32,668 bases of DNA from the NCBI GenBank assembly GCA_029560455.1, contig JAKQKW010000319.1:1-32668 (forward strand), written 5' to 3'. The notes beneath the pieces were generated by a model, which was given only the letters and a program-made list of their open reading frames with translations, was not told the origin of the DNA and ran no database searches. Of this stretch, positions 1-7,431 are shown in pieces (position 1 is the first letter of the stretch; every line of letters begins with the position of its first letter). Origin of the DNA: Candidatus Rifleibacteriota bacterium. Its GTDB lineage: Bacteria; Riflebacteria; Ozemobacteria; Ozemobacterales; Ozemobacteraceae. The translations under genes were made by a program, and so were the position numbers.

Positions 1-461
1 TGTATAATCGCGATGGCATCGGCATTCTTGATGCCAGTCTCGATGATATGACGGTTTTTCTAAACCGTGCCCGCGCGAACGGAAAAGGCATCTATGCAAT
101 GAAACCACTTGGTGGCGGACAGCTGCGCAACGATGCGGCCGCGTCTCTCGACTGGGTTCTCAGATCGGGTGTTGTGGATGCAGCGGTTGTCGGCATGACT
201 TCTGCCGATGAGGTTGATATGAATGTGCAGGTGGCGACCGGCGTTTCGGTCGATCCGTCCTTTGCCCGTAAAGTTGCCGGGCAACCTCGCCGCCTGTTCA
301 TCAACGCGATGGTCTGCATAAATTGCGGTGCCTGTATCAGAAGCTGCCAGCAGTCAGCGCTGAAGCCGGGCGAAAAGACGCCGCAGATCGACCATCAGCT
401 TTGTGTGCTCTGTGGCTACTGTTCTCCGGTCTGCCCGAAATTTGCGATCCGCATAATCTGA
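1..461 (+). CDS. Aldo/keto reductase with C-terminal 2x[4Fe-4S] ferredoxin domain (3' part)
   Basis: The gene enters from the left edge: the frame is open from base 3, so the true start lies outside the window. The visible ~153 residues hold the end of an aldo/keto reductase barrel (segments MKPLGGGQL and AAVVGMTSADEVD match the last strands and cofactor-binding loop of the family). A C-terminal bacterial ferredoxin domain follows, with two clusters of the form CxxCxxCxxxC (CINCGACIRSC and CVLCGYCSPVC). AKRs with such a tail are common in anaerobes and are thought to take part in ferredoxin-linked redox reactions; the substrate is unknown. The gene stops at the TGA at 459-461 and is followed 30 bp later by a strong hairpin terminator. 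An ATG at 48 is internal, not the start. Confidence 0.85.
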   Translation, partial: YNRDGIGILDASLDDMTVFLNRARANGKGIYAMKPLGGGQLRNDAAASLDWVLRSGVVDAAVVGMTSADEVDMNVQVATGVSVDPSFARKVAGQPRRLFINAMVCINCGACIRSCQQSALKPGEKTPQIDHQLCVLCGYCSPVCPKFAIRII

Positions 462-491
462 AACAGTGCCGGGAAACCGGCTGAAAAGAAG

Positions 492-528
492 AACCGGCTG
501 TCTGCATCTGCAGACAGCCGGTTTTTTT
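492..528. terminator. Bidirectional rho-independent terminator
   Basis: A perfect 14-bp stem (492-505 with 510-523) has a 4-base loop and is followed by a T run (522-528) on the plus strand. The other side is A-rich, giving a weaker T run on the minus strand. It sits between the ends of the convergent reductase and pyrophosphatase genes, so it probably serves both. Confidence 0.9.
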
Positions 529-537
529 CAGAACAGA

Positions 538-3387
538 TTAGAAGCCGTCGAAACCACCGCCGGCGGCGGGTGCGGCTGCCGGGGCAGAAGCTGCTTCAGT
601 AGCTGCCGGAGCGGCTGCGTCGGCCGGGGCCGGAGTTGCGACCGGCGCATCAGCGGCAGGAGCAGTTGGTGCCGGAGCGACTGAAGTGTCAGCCGGAGCT
701 GCATCAGCCGGGGTTGCCGGAGCTGGTGCCGGTTCAGTTTTCGGGGTAGCGTCGATAGCGTCGAAGCCGCCTTCGAAACCGCCGCTGGTAGCGGCCGGTG
801 CCGGTTTATCAGCTGGTTTTGCTTCGTCGATGGCGCCAAAACCTTCGGTGCTGGCTGGCTTGCTTTCTTCGGGCTTGGCATCAGTCGGAGTTTCCACCGG
901 TTTGACTTCGCCCGGTTTCACTTCTGGCTTCTGGGCCGGAGTGGTGGTTTTGTTGGCTGAATCTTCGTCGGGCAGAATGATGTCTTCGGTGCCCATCAGA
1001 GGATCTTCTTCGAAGATCGAGCTGGTTTTACCGGTTTTTTCGGTTTCATTGAGGCCGGGAAGTTTAACTTCGCGGGCGCTGAGAAGCTTGTTGAATTCTT
1101 CTTTGTAGCGGATTTCAGTCGGGGCGAAACCGAAATAATACTGGATCTTCGGTGAGTAGCTGACGGTCAGACCGGCAACAACTACGGCCACCATGCTCAT
1201 CAGCTTGATAAGAATGTTGAGTGACGGGCCGGAAGTATCTTTGAACGGATCGCCGACGGTGTCGCCGACTACGGTTGCCTTGTGGTTGTCAGAACCTTTG
1301 CCACCCATCTGGCCTGATTCAACGTATTTCTTGGCGTTATCCCAGGCGCCGCCTGAGTTCGACATCATTACGGCAACGGCAAAACCGCAGGCGAGACCGC
1401 CGACCAGCATGCCGATTACACCGCCAACGCCGAGAACCAGACCGACGACGATCGGGGTGATGATGGCGATAAGGCTGGGGGCCAGCATTTCTTTCTGGGC
1501 ACCCTTGGTGGAGATAGCTACGCACGCGGCATAGTCAGCCTTGGCACCTGGTTCACCCTTAAGCAGGCCGGGGATTTCCTTGAACTGTCTGCGGACTTCT
1601 TCAACCATGCTGTGAGCAGCGCGACCGACTGCTTTCATGGTCATGGCGCAGAAAACGAATACCATCATGGCGCCGATGAAAACACCGACGAGAACGAGCG
1701 GGTTCATCAGGTTTACATTGTAGTAAGCCATGAAATCAGCCATGGTGGCCTTGGCTATCGGAACGGCCTTTTCGGGGCCGGCAAAAATATACTGGTCAAG
1801 CTGTGATTCGCTGAATTTGGCGACGCGCAGCAGGCCGATGCGGAGTTCTTCGATGTAAGCGCCGAGCAGAGCCATGGCGGTCAGAGCGGCCGAACCGATG
1901 GCGAAACCCTTACCGGTGGCGGCTGTGGTGTTGCCAAGTGAATCGAGAGCGTCAGTGCGTTTTCTGACATCGGGGCCCATGTGTGACATTTCGGCGTTAC
2001 CACCGGCGTTGTCGGCGATCGGGCCGTAGGCGTCAGTGGCGAGAGTCAGGCCAAGGGTAGAGAGCATACCGACGGCGGCAATACCGATACCATAGAGACC
2101 CATGGCCGGGTTGTTGAAACCATCAGCAAAGCCGTAGGCGAGAATGATGCCGAGACCGACGGTGAGAACCGGAATACCGGTTGACATCATACCGGTTGCC
2201 AGACCTTCGATGATGACGGTGGCGGGGCCGGTTGAAGACTGGGCGGCGACTTCCTGAGTCGGCTCATAGTCAGAGGAGGTGTAATATTCAGTGGCCCAGC
2301 CGATGATGATACCAGCCATCAGACCAGTGATGATCGAGCCAAGAATGTAGATGTGGTCGGGCAGCATTTTCCAGACGAGAATGGCGCTGCCGACGGCGGT
2401 AAGCAGAGAAGAAACGTTAATGCCGCGACCAAGGGCGCCCATCAATTCTTTCTGTGAGGCGTCTTCATCAGTACTGACGAAGTAGATACCAATCAGTGAG
2501 AAAAGGATACCGGCACCAGCAATTGCCAGCGGCAGAAGAATCGAATTGACCTGCAGCGGCAGCAGTTCGGGGGTGGTGAATGCGGCGGCGCCAAGGGCTG
2601 CGGTGGCCAGAATCGAACCGCAGTATGATTCATAAAGGTCGGCACCCATGCCGGCTACGTCGCCGACGTTGTCACCAACGTTGTCAGCGATAACGGCCGG
2701 GTTGCGCGGATCGTCTTCGGGAATGCCGGCTTCGGTCTTACCGACAAGGTCGGCACCGACGTCAGCGGCTTTGGTGAAGATACCACCGCCAACGCGGGCA
2801 AACAGAGCCTGTGAGCTGGCGCCCATGCCGAAGGTCAGCATGATGGTGGTGATTTCCATGTAATCGTGAACGGCAAATACGCTGTCTTTGAAAACGGTAT
2901 CTTTAGCACTCATGACCCAGTTGAGAATTTTCCACCAGATCGAGATGTCGAGAAGGCCGAGGCCGACGACGACAAAGCCCATGACGGCGCCGCTTCTGAA
3001 AGCGACCTGCAGACCCTGATTAAGGGACTTGGCAGCGGCGGCAGCGGTGCGGTTCGAGGCGTTGGTGGCGGTTTTCATGCCGAGGTAGCCGGAGAGACCC
3101 GAGAAAAAACCACCGGTCAGAAAGGCGAGTGGGGTCCAGGGGCTCTGTACGTGCAGTACAAAAGACAGGAAGGCGAAAAAGGCGAAGGCAACGATGAAGA
3201 AAATGCCGACGACCTTATACTGTGACCAGAGGTACGACATGGCGCCCTCTTTAACATATCCGGCGATTTCGCGGGACTTTTCGCTGCCCGGGTCAGATGC
3301 CATCATGGCATTGTAAAAATACCAGGCAAAAACCAGCGCAGTGAGCGAGCCTATCGGGGCAAGCCAGAAAAACAGTTGTGCGTCCAC
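538..3387 (-). CDS. hppA: Membrane-bound ion-translocating pyrophosphatase, probably K+-dependent and Na+-pumping, with extra C-terminal tail
   Basis: An integral membrane enzyme that hydrolyses cytoplasmic PPi and pumps Na+ and/or H+. Residues 1-745 are a complete M-PPase with many membrane helices. The PPi/Mg site is seen around residues 202-250 (FTKAADVGADLVGKTEAGIPEDDPRNP, then DNVGDNVGD); a second acidic site is DAYGPIADNAGGNAEM near 452-467. Ala489 and Gly492 in GNTTAATGKGFA are the residues of K+-dependent enzymes (K+-independent ones have Lys and Thr there). Glu253 in DLYESY is at the position typical of Na+-PPases, so Na+ transport is inferred. The usual length is about 660-770; this protein has 949 because of a ~200-residue tail, Pro/Ala-rich from about 815, that repeats GFGAID, GGFDAID and GGGFDGF. 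Start is GTG at 3385-3387 with an AAGGAGG site five bases upstream. Confidence 0.95.
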   Translation of the reverse strand: MDAQLFFWLAPIGSLTALVFAWYFYNAMMASDPGSEKSREIAGYVKEGAMSYLWSQYKVVGIFFIVAFAFFAFLSFVLHVQSPWTPLAFLTGGFFSGLSGYLGMKTATNASNRTAAAAAKSLNQGLQVAFRSGAVMGFVVVGLGLLDISIWWKILNWVMSAKDTVFKDSVFAVHDYMEITTIMLTFGMGASSQALFARVGGGIFTKAADVGADLVGKTEAGIPEDDPRNPAVIADNVGDNVGDVAGMGADLYESYCGSILATAALGAAAFTTPELLPLQVNSILLPLAIAGAGILFSLIGIYFVSTDEDASQKELMGALGRGINVSSLLTAVGSAILVWKMLPDHIYILGSIITGLMAGIIIGWATEYYTSSDYEPTQEVAAQSSTGPATVIIEGLATGMMSTGIPVLTVGLGIILAYGFADGFNNPAMGLYGIGIAAVGMLSTLGLTLATDAYGPIADNAGGNAEMSHMGPDVRKRTDALDSLGNTTAATGKGFAIGSAALTAMALLGAYIEELRIGLLRVAKFSESQLDQYIFAGPEKAVPIAKATMADFMAYYNVNLMNPLVLVGVFIGAMMVFVFCAMTMKAVGRAAHSMVEEVRRQFKEIPGLLKGEPGAKADYAACVAISTKGAQKEMLAPSLIAIITPIVVGLVLGVGGVIGMLVGGLACGFAVAVMMSNSGGAWDNAKKYVESGQMGGKGSDNHKATVVGDTVGDPFKDTSGPSLNILIKLMSMVAVVVAGLTVSYSPKIQYYFGFAPTEIRYKEEFNKLLSAREVKLPGLNETEKTGKTSSIFEEDPLMGTEDIILPDEDSANKTTTPAQKPEVKPGEVKPVETPTDAKPEESKPASTEGFGAIDEAKPADKPAPAATSGGFEGGFDAIDATPKTEPAPAPATPADAAPADTSVAPAPTAPAADAPVATPAPADAAAPAATEAASAPAAAPAAGGGFDGF

Positions 3388-3449
3388 ACAGACCTCCTTC
3401 AGGGATCTTCAATCCAAAAATATCCTCATTCCTGCAACAACAAGCAGTA

Positions 3450-3477
3450 AATATACCATGAAAATTTTACTTGTCAA
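3450..3477 (-). promoter_or_regulatory. Promoter of the pyrophosphatase gene
   Basis: On the minus strand a perfect -35 TTGACA (3472-3477) and a -10 TATATT (3450-3455) are separated by 16 bp. This predicts a 5' leader of about 55 bases. The -35 lies inside the palindrome at 3469-3490. Confidence 0.75.
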
Positions 3478-3490
3478 TTAAATGACAAGT
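3469..3490. promoter_or_regulatory. Palindromic candidate operator over the hppA -35 box
   Basis: A perfect inverted repeat, ACTTGTCA then six bases then TGACAAGT, covers the -35 box of the pyrophosphatase promoter and lies about 30 bp upstream of the -35 of the divergent gene at 3561. It looks like a repressor or activator site. The T run on one side (GTTTTT) could also make it a weak terminator, but no gene ends here. Confidence 0.5.
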
Positions 3491-3522
3491 GTTTTTGCGT
3501 TTGCAGCAAGAGAAAATTTGAA

Positions 3523-3551
3523 TTGCCATAACAGCTTCAGGATGTTAGAAT
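3523..3551 (+). promoter_or_regulatory. Promoter giving a (near-)leaderless mRNA
   Basis: -35 TTGCCA (3523-3528), 17-bp spacer, -10 TAGAAT (3546-3551). Transcription would begin near 3557-3559, only about two bases before the ATG at 3561. No Shine-Dalgarno sequence is present. Confidence 0.6.
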
Positions 3552-3560
3552 TTTGCAGCT

Positions 3561-4094
3561 ATGGAAACCACGCATGAAGACAATGTTGCATCGCGACAAA
3601 AACTCGCAGTTGCCGCCAGAACCGGCGTTTTTCTTGCTGTTCTGCTTGCCGTTCAGCTTATTGGGCTGCCAAACCCGGTGACCGGTACTATCGTTAACGC
3701 TATTTTTATTTTCGTTCTTCTTTACAGCGGCTTGCGGCATGCTCTTATTCTTGCTTTTCTGAGCCCGTTTGGTGGCATTGTTTCCGGCCATCTGCCGGCA
3801 CCGATGTACCCGATTCTGCCGGTTATCGTCTGCGGTAATTTTGCGTTGATCGGTCTCTATTTTATCTTTTCAAAGCACAGTATGCCTTTGCGACTTGTTT
3901 TTCCGGCGCTGGTAAAGGGAGTGATCATCGGCGTTGCCGGATATGTGATCGTTCAGATTCTCGATATCGTGGCGACGGCAAAATGGCTGCTGATGCCAGT
4001 GCTGGGTTTTCAGTTCTTTACCGCCGTTGCCGGTCTGTTTGTCGGAGAAAGGCTTTTTCAGTCTCTGTTGCGGGGGCGTGGCGACTCGGTTTGA
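3561..4094 (+). CDS. Multi-pass membrane protein resembling an ECF-transporter S component
   Basis: 177 residues with about five or six hydrophobic helices (roughly 20-38, 41-60, 63-80, 88-108, 114-138, 145-165). The pattern of short helices with the glycine/proline-rich loop SPFGGIVSGHLPAPMYPILPVI resembles small substrate-capture (S) subunits of ECF-type vitamin or metal transporters, or related small membrane proteins. No ATPase or T-component gene is nearby, so a solitary subunit would have to use shared energising modules. The family call is tentative. There is no Shine-Dalgarno site before the ATG, and a well-formed promoter ends just upstream, suggesting leaderless translation. The 3' end overlaps the convergent cyclase-like gene by 37 bp. 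Confidence 0.65.
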   Translation: METTHEDNVASRQKLAVAARTGVFLAVLLAVQLIGLPNPVTGTIVNAIFIFVLLYSGLRHALILAFLSPFGGIVSGHLPAPMYPILPVIVCGNFALIGLYFIFSKHSMPLRLVFPALVKGVIIGVAGYVIVQILDIVATAKWLLMPVLGFQFFTAVAGLFVGERLFQSLLRGRGDSV

Positions 4095-6319
4095 GTGCCT
4101 GATGATCTTTCCCATTCAGAGAGAATCGAGTGCCCGAGATTGATGATTTCTGGTTCTGTTTCTTCTTCAAGCATTTTGATGACGATATCACGGCTGTCGG
4201 TGTCGGCAACTCTACCGAGGGCTCTGAGAGCCTGAAGCCTTTCTGAGTTTTCCTGGCTTTCGAGCATTAAAACCAGTCTGCGGAAAATGCTTTCGACAAT
4301 CTGCATGGTTGCCAGGCCGGGTTGCTCGCAATAAGCCGGAAAAAGCCGGCGAAATTTGCGGGCGGCTGAAAGGAAATAGATGGCAAAGGCGGCAGAGGCA
4401 CGTTTGCCGCTGCTGTCAGATTTAAGAAGTTCGTGAAGACAGGTGAGAGTCTGCTGATCGTCTGCCAGCCAAAGACCAAGCAGAGCGTTGGCGCAGACGC
4501 GGGGGGCCTGGTCGTTGAGCAGACTTTTCAGGCGGTCGCGCTTGTCGGCCACGTCAAGCGGAATATAGGATTCGATGGCATTGGCCCGCACCCGGTCATC
4601 AGGATCATTGAACATCTCAGAGAAAAAGTCAGCAAGTTTCTGTGAACGGCTCATGCCGAGTATGCTGATTGCAACCGATTTAAACTCCGGGTTGTCGGTA
4701 TTTGTGGCAAGTTTTTTAAGAAATTCAATTGCCTGGTCGTTCTGTTGAAACATGAATGGCGAAATTGCCCGTATCGCATCGGTTCTGAAGCCGAAATCCC
4801 TGTCTTCGATAAGCTTTATAAGTTGATTCAGGCCCTCTGAAGTGCCGGTCAGGCCGAGAGCCTGGCAGATCGAAATGGCGCCTCTGCCGGAAACTGTTTT
4901 AAGGCGCTCGCAGAAGTAAGCAATGTTCGAAAAGCCGGTGATGGTAAAATAATCGATGCCTTCGTGGCTTTCGTCGGGCATGATCAAAGGCTTGAAAAGC
5001 AGATAGTCACGCGCTGCCGAATTGAAAGCCTGATCGCCGACCGGCTGAAAAGCATTGTTGCGACTGGAATGTCCGGCAGAGTTGCGGGCATTGGTGAGAA
5101 CCGGGCCGATAGCTGAAAAGTCAGATCTCGACCGGGTGCCGATGTGACCGATGATAACATTGCCGCAGCTGAGTCCTGAGCGCATGTTTATCTCTTCGAG
5201 ACCGAGCTGAGCAGCTTTAAAATTGAAAATATTCAGGTTGTTTCTTACAGAAAGAGCTGCGAAGCCTGCGCGCAGCTGTGCTGGCCAGGCGTCATTTTTA
5301 TTGATCGGAAAAATCGCGGTTATAAAACAGTCGCCAAGCTTGTCTACCAGGCCGTTGGCTCTGGCGATAATTTCAGTGGTCTGGGTGAAAAAGCGGTTCA
5401 GCGTGTCGACGGCTTCTGAGGGTGAACTGCGTTCAATAAAGCTGTTGAAACGGTGCAGTTCGAGGTGAAGAATTACCGCGTGCACGGTTTTGCCTGAAAA
5501 ATTGCGGCTTGCAAGCTCGGGCGAATGTTCGAAAATTTTGCGGGTAATGAAATTGCTTGTGGTTTCTTTGTCATGCAGAATCGAGGCCAGACGGTTAAAA
5601 GAATTTGCCAGTTCGCCAAATTCATCTGTCGATCTGACCATGGCTTTGTAGCTGTAGTCGCCGTGGCTCATCGACTCAATTGACTGCAGAATCGAGTTCA
5701 GCGGACTCAGAAGAGTTGCAGAAATACCGTAGGCGATGAAAATACCGATCAGTATCAGAACCAGACCCAGCGAAAGATTGTAGACGAGAAGATTGCGAAT
5801 GTGTGTGTATTCTTCGTCGATGGTGAAGCCGGCCCTGATCAGGCCATAACGTTTGCCGCCGATCACGATTGGCACCGAAGTATCGTATACCGGTCGTTTG
5901 CCGGCAGTGGCCCTGCGTATTGAAAGATCTGAAGAAAACAGGGCAGCCCGTGACCAGCCATCTGAGAAGTATTTGCCGTGCGTATTCGGATGCGTGCTTG
6001 AAATGATGCGGCCCTGATTGTCAAGAATGAGGCAGTATTCGATTTTGTTGAGTTTGACAAATTCCCGCAGGGCATAGTCTATCCCCTGAAAATTGCCTCT
6101 GACAATATCTTCGCCCATGGCGAGGGCAATCATGCGGCCAAGCAGGCGGCCGCTTTCTTCGGCCCGGCCCAGGCTGGTGTGCTTGATCTGAACCGTTACC
6201 AGATAAACCGAAACCAGCATGATGAAGATGATGAGCAGAGTGAAGGTGACGGCAATCTTCTGTCTGAAGCTTGCCGAAAAATTGTGTGCCTTCTGCTGCA
6301 TCTGCTGATCAACGGGCAT
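4058..6319 (-). CDS. Membrane sensor: CACHE-like domain, HAMP, degenerate class III cyclase domain, HEAT repeats
   Basis: About 753 residues. In order: transmembrane helix (22-44), extracytoplasmic sensor domain of CACHE type (45-178, with the SSTHPNTHGKYF and YDTSVPIVIGGKRYGLIRAGF segments), second helix (180-202), HAMP (203-255), class III nucleotide-cyclase-like domain (276-465), and helical HEAT-type repeats (483-735). In the cyclase domain the first metal Asp is replaced by Glu (LELHRF where FADIRGF is usual). The second metal site is kept (DKLGD). The Asn/Arg pair of the usual VNLAxR motif is lost (VLTNARN). It is therefore probably catalytically weak or dead. The ATG at 6319 is chosen because AGGAGG at 6329-6334 is nine bases away; a TTG at 6325 is only three bases away. 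It overlaps the upstream PhnD-like gene by 11 bp, so translation is probably coupled. Confidence 0.8.
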   Translation of the reverse strand: MPVDQQMQQKAHNFSASFRQKIAVTFTLLIIFIMLVSVYLVTVQIKHTSLGRAEESGRLLGRMIALAMGEDIVRGNFQGIDYALREFVKLNKIEYCLILDNQGRIISSTHPNTHGKYFSDGWSRAALFSSDLSIRRATAGKRPVYDTSVPIVIGGKRYGLIRAGFTIDEEYTHIRNLLVYNLSLGLVLILIGIFIAYGISATLLSPLNSILQSIESMSHGDYSYKAMVRSTDEFGELANSFNRLASILHDKETTSNFITRKIFEHSPELASRNFSGKTVHAVILHLELHRFNSFIERSSPSEAVDTLNRFFTQTTEIIARANGLVDKLGDCFITAIFPINKNDAWPAQLRAGFAALSVRNNLNIFNFKAAQLGLEEINMRSGLSCGNVIIGHIGTRSRSDFSAIGPVLTNARNSAGHSSRNNAFQPVGDQAFNSAARDYLLFKPLIMPDESHEGIDYFTITGFSNIAYFCERLKTVSGRGAISICQALGLTGTSEGLNQLIKLIEDRDFGFRTDAIRAISPFMFQQNDQAIEFLKKLATNTDNPEFKSVAISILGMSRSQKLADFFSEMFNDPDDRVRANAIESYIPLDVADKRDRLKSLLNDQAPRVCANALLGLWLADDQQTLTCLHELLKSDSSGKRASAAFAIYFLSAARKFRRLFPAYCEQPGLATMQIVESIFRRLVLMLESQENSERLQALRALGRVADTDSRDIVIKMLEEETEPEIINLGHSILSEWERSSGTQTESPRPRNRD

Positions 6320-7265
6320 TGGCAAGATCCTCCTCGAGCTGTTCGAAAAGTTTTTCGTCAGGTTGTCTGGTGGTAAACATGCCCGAGAACATCTCTGAAG
6401 ATTGAATTCTGTTGCCGAGCTTCATAAAATTGCCGACAACTGTCTGCTCGAAAGGGCTGCGATAATCAGAGTTTACAACATAGACCCCGCCCGGTACCGG
6501 TGGGCTTTCATGCACGATTTTCATGCTGTTGCGCACGTTTTCAGGCTGTTCCAGAAAGAAGTTGCTTGTGAGGACGATACAGTCATACTGCTCGTTCTGC
6601 AGGCCGAGAATCGAGTCGCTGTAGTTCTCTGAGAAGTGCTCCTGCTTGAAAAAAGTGCTGTGCGAAAAACCTTTCTTTTCGATCTCTTTGACCGGAATCA
6701 GGTAGCCGGCAAGCTGGTCGCCGCCGCGATAGGCGATGCGGTAACCACGCAGGTCTTCGAGAGCGGTGGCGGGGTCATTGCTTCTGACAAGAAAAATCAC
6801 TTTTTTAGGCGGCTCGAAAACTCTTTCGAGAACAGCCCTGATCGGATGACTTTTGCGATAATTGATGTAGGCCATGGCTGTTATACTGCCGTAATCGGCA
6901 ATTTTGCGGTTAAGTTTGTTGATTACCTCAAGCTCATTTACTGAAACGTCGATACGGGCGGTTTTGCCGGTCTTTTCGACGATCCGGTCCAGCTTCGGCT
7001 GCATCATTTCAATAAATTGAACCAGATCGCCCCGCGGAATCACAAAAGTGAAAATAATTTCGCGGCGGCTTTCGGGGTCTTTGGCTTCTTCGTAAGGCGC
7101 CCGGCTGGCGATATCGCTGAAGACTTCGGGCAGTCCGGCAGCATTGCCGGTGTATTCAATGAAACTTTTCCAGAGGATTCCGCCTGTACCGATAATGCCG
7201 GCGATGAGAAGAAACGCCACTCCTACAAAGATCGAGGTTTTATCGGCCACTGCCCTGCTGCTCAT
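6309..7265 (-). CDS. Membrane-anchored PhnD-type periplasmic binding protein
   Basis: 318 residues. One N-terminal hydrophobic helix (about 12-31), with no obvious cleavage or lipobox site, suggests a membrane-anchored rather than freely soluble protein. Residues 65-300 resemble the phosphate/phosphonate-type substrate-binding family: FTFVIPRGDLVQFIEMMQPKLDRIVEKTG is the usual first strand/helix. The DPATALEDLRGYRIAYRGGDQLAGYLIPVKEI and NEQYDCIVLT segments match the second half of the fold. No ABC permease or ATPase gene is present. It shares an 11-bp overlap with the following HAMP/cyclase-like gene, so the likely role is ligand capture for signalling rather than uptake. The ligand is unknown. 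An AGCAGG sequence about eight bases before the ATG is a moderate ribosome site. Confidence 0.75.
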   Translation of the reverse strand: MSSRAVADKTSIFVGVAFLLIAGIIGTGGILWKSFIEYTGNAAGLPEVFSDIASRAPYEEAKDPESRREIIFTFVIPRGDLVQFIEMMQPKLDRIVEKTGKTARIDVSVNELEVINKLNRKIADYGSITAMAYINYRKSHPIRAVLERVFEPPKKVIFLVRSNDPATALEDLRGYRIAYRGGDQLAGYLIPVKEIEKKGFSHSTFFKQEHFSENYSDSILGLQNEQYDCIVLTSNFFLEQPENVRNSMKIVHESPPVPGGVYVVNSDYRSPFEQTVVGNFMKLGNRIQSSEMFSGMFTTRQPDEKLFEQLEEDLANAR

Positions 7266-7379
7266 CTAAAAAGCCTGCTGTAATGAAGGTTGTTAATAAT
7301 TTACCACATATAAAACAAATTGTACAAACTTTTGCAGATAAAGTTGGTATTTCTTACATCGGGTTAAACTTTTTTCTGC

Positions 7380-7385
7380 TATGAT
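7380..7385 (+). promoter_or_regulatory. Possible -10 box for the LysM gene
   Basis: TATGAT at 7380-7385 matches a -10 box, but no good -35 lies 16-18 bp upstream. It overlaps an in-frame ATG at 7381, which argues that translation starts downstream at 7432. Confidence 0.35.
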
Positions 7386-7431
7386 TAAAACAACTGGTCC
7401 GTTTGCAAATGACATTTTCGGGGTGAATATC

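Noticed and set aside
610..760. Tandem DNA repeat or mobile element in the GCC-rich stretch
   Set aside because: It is the coding sequence of the Pro/Ala-rich tail; codons vary and no true direct repeat unit is seen.
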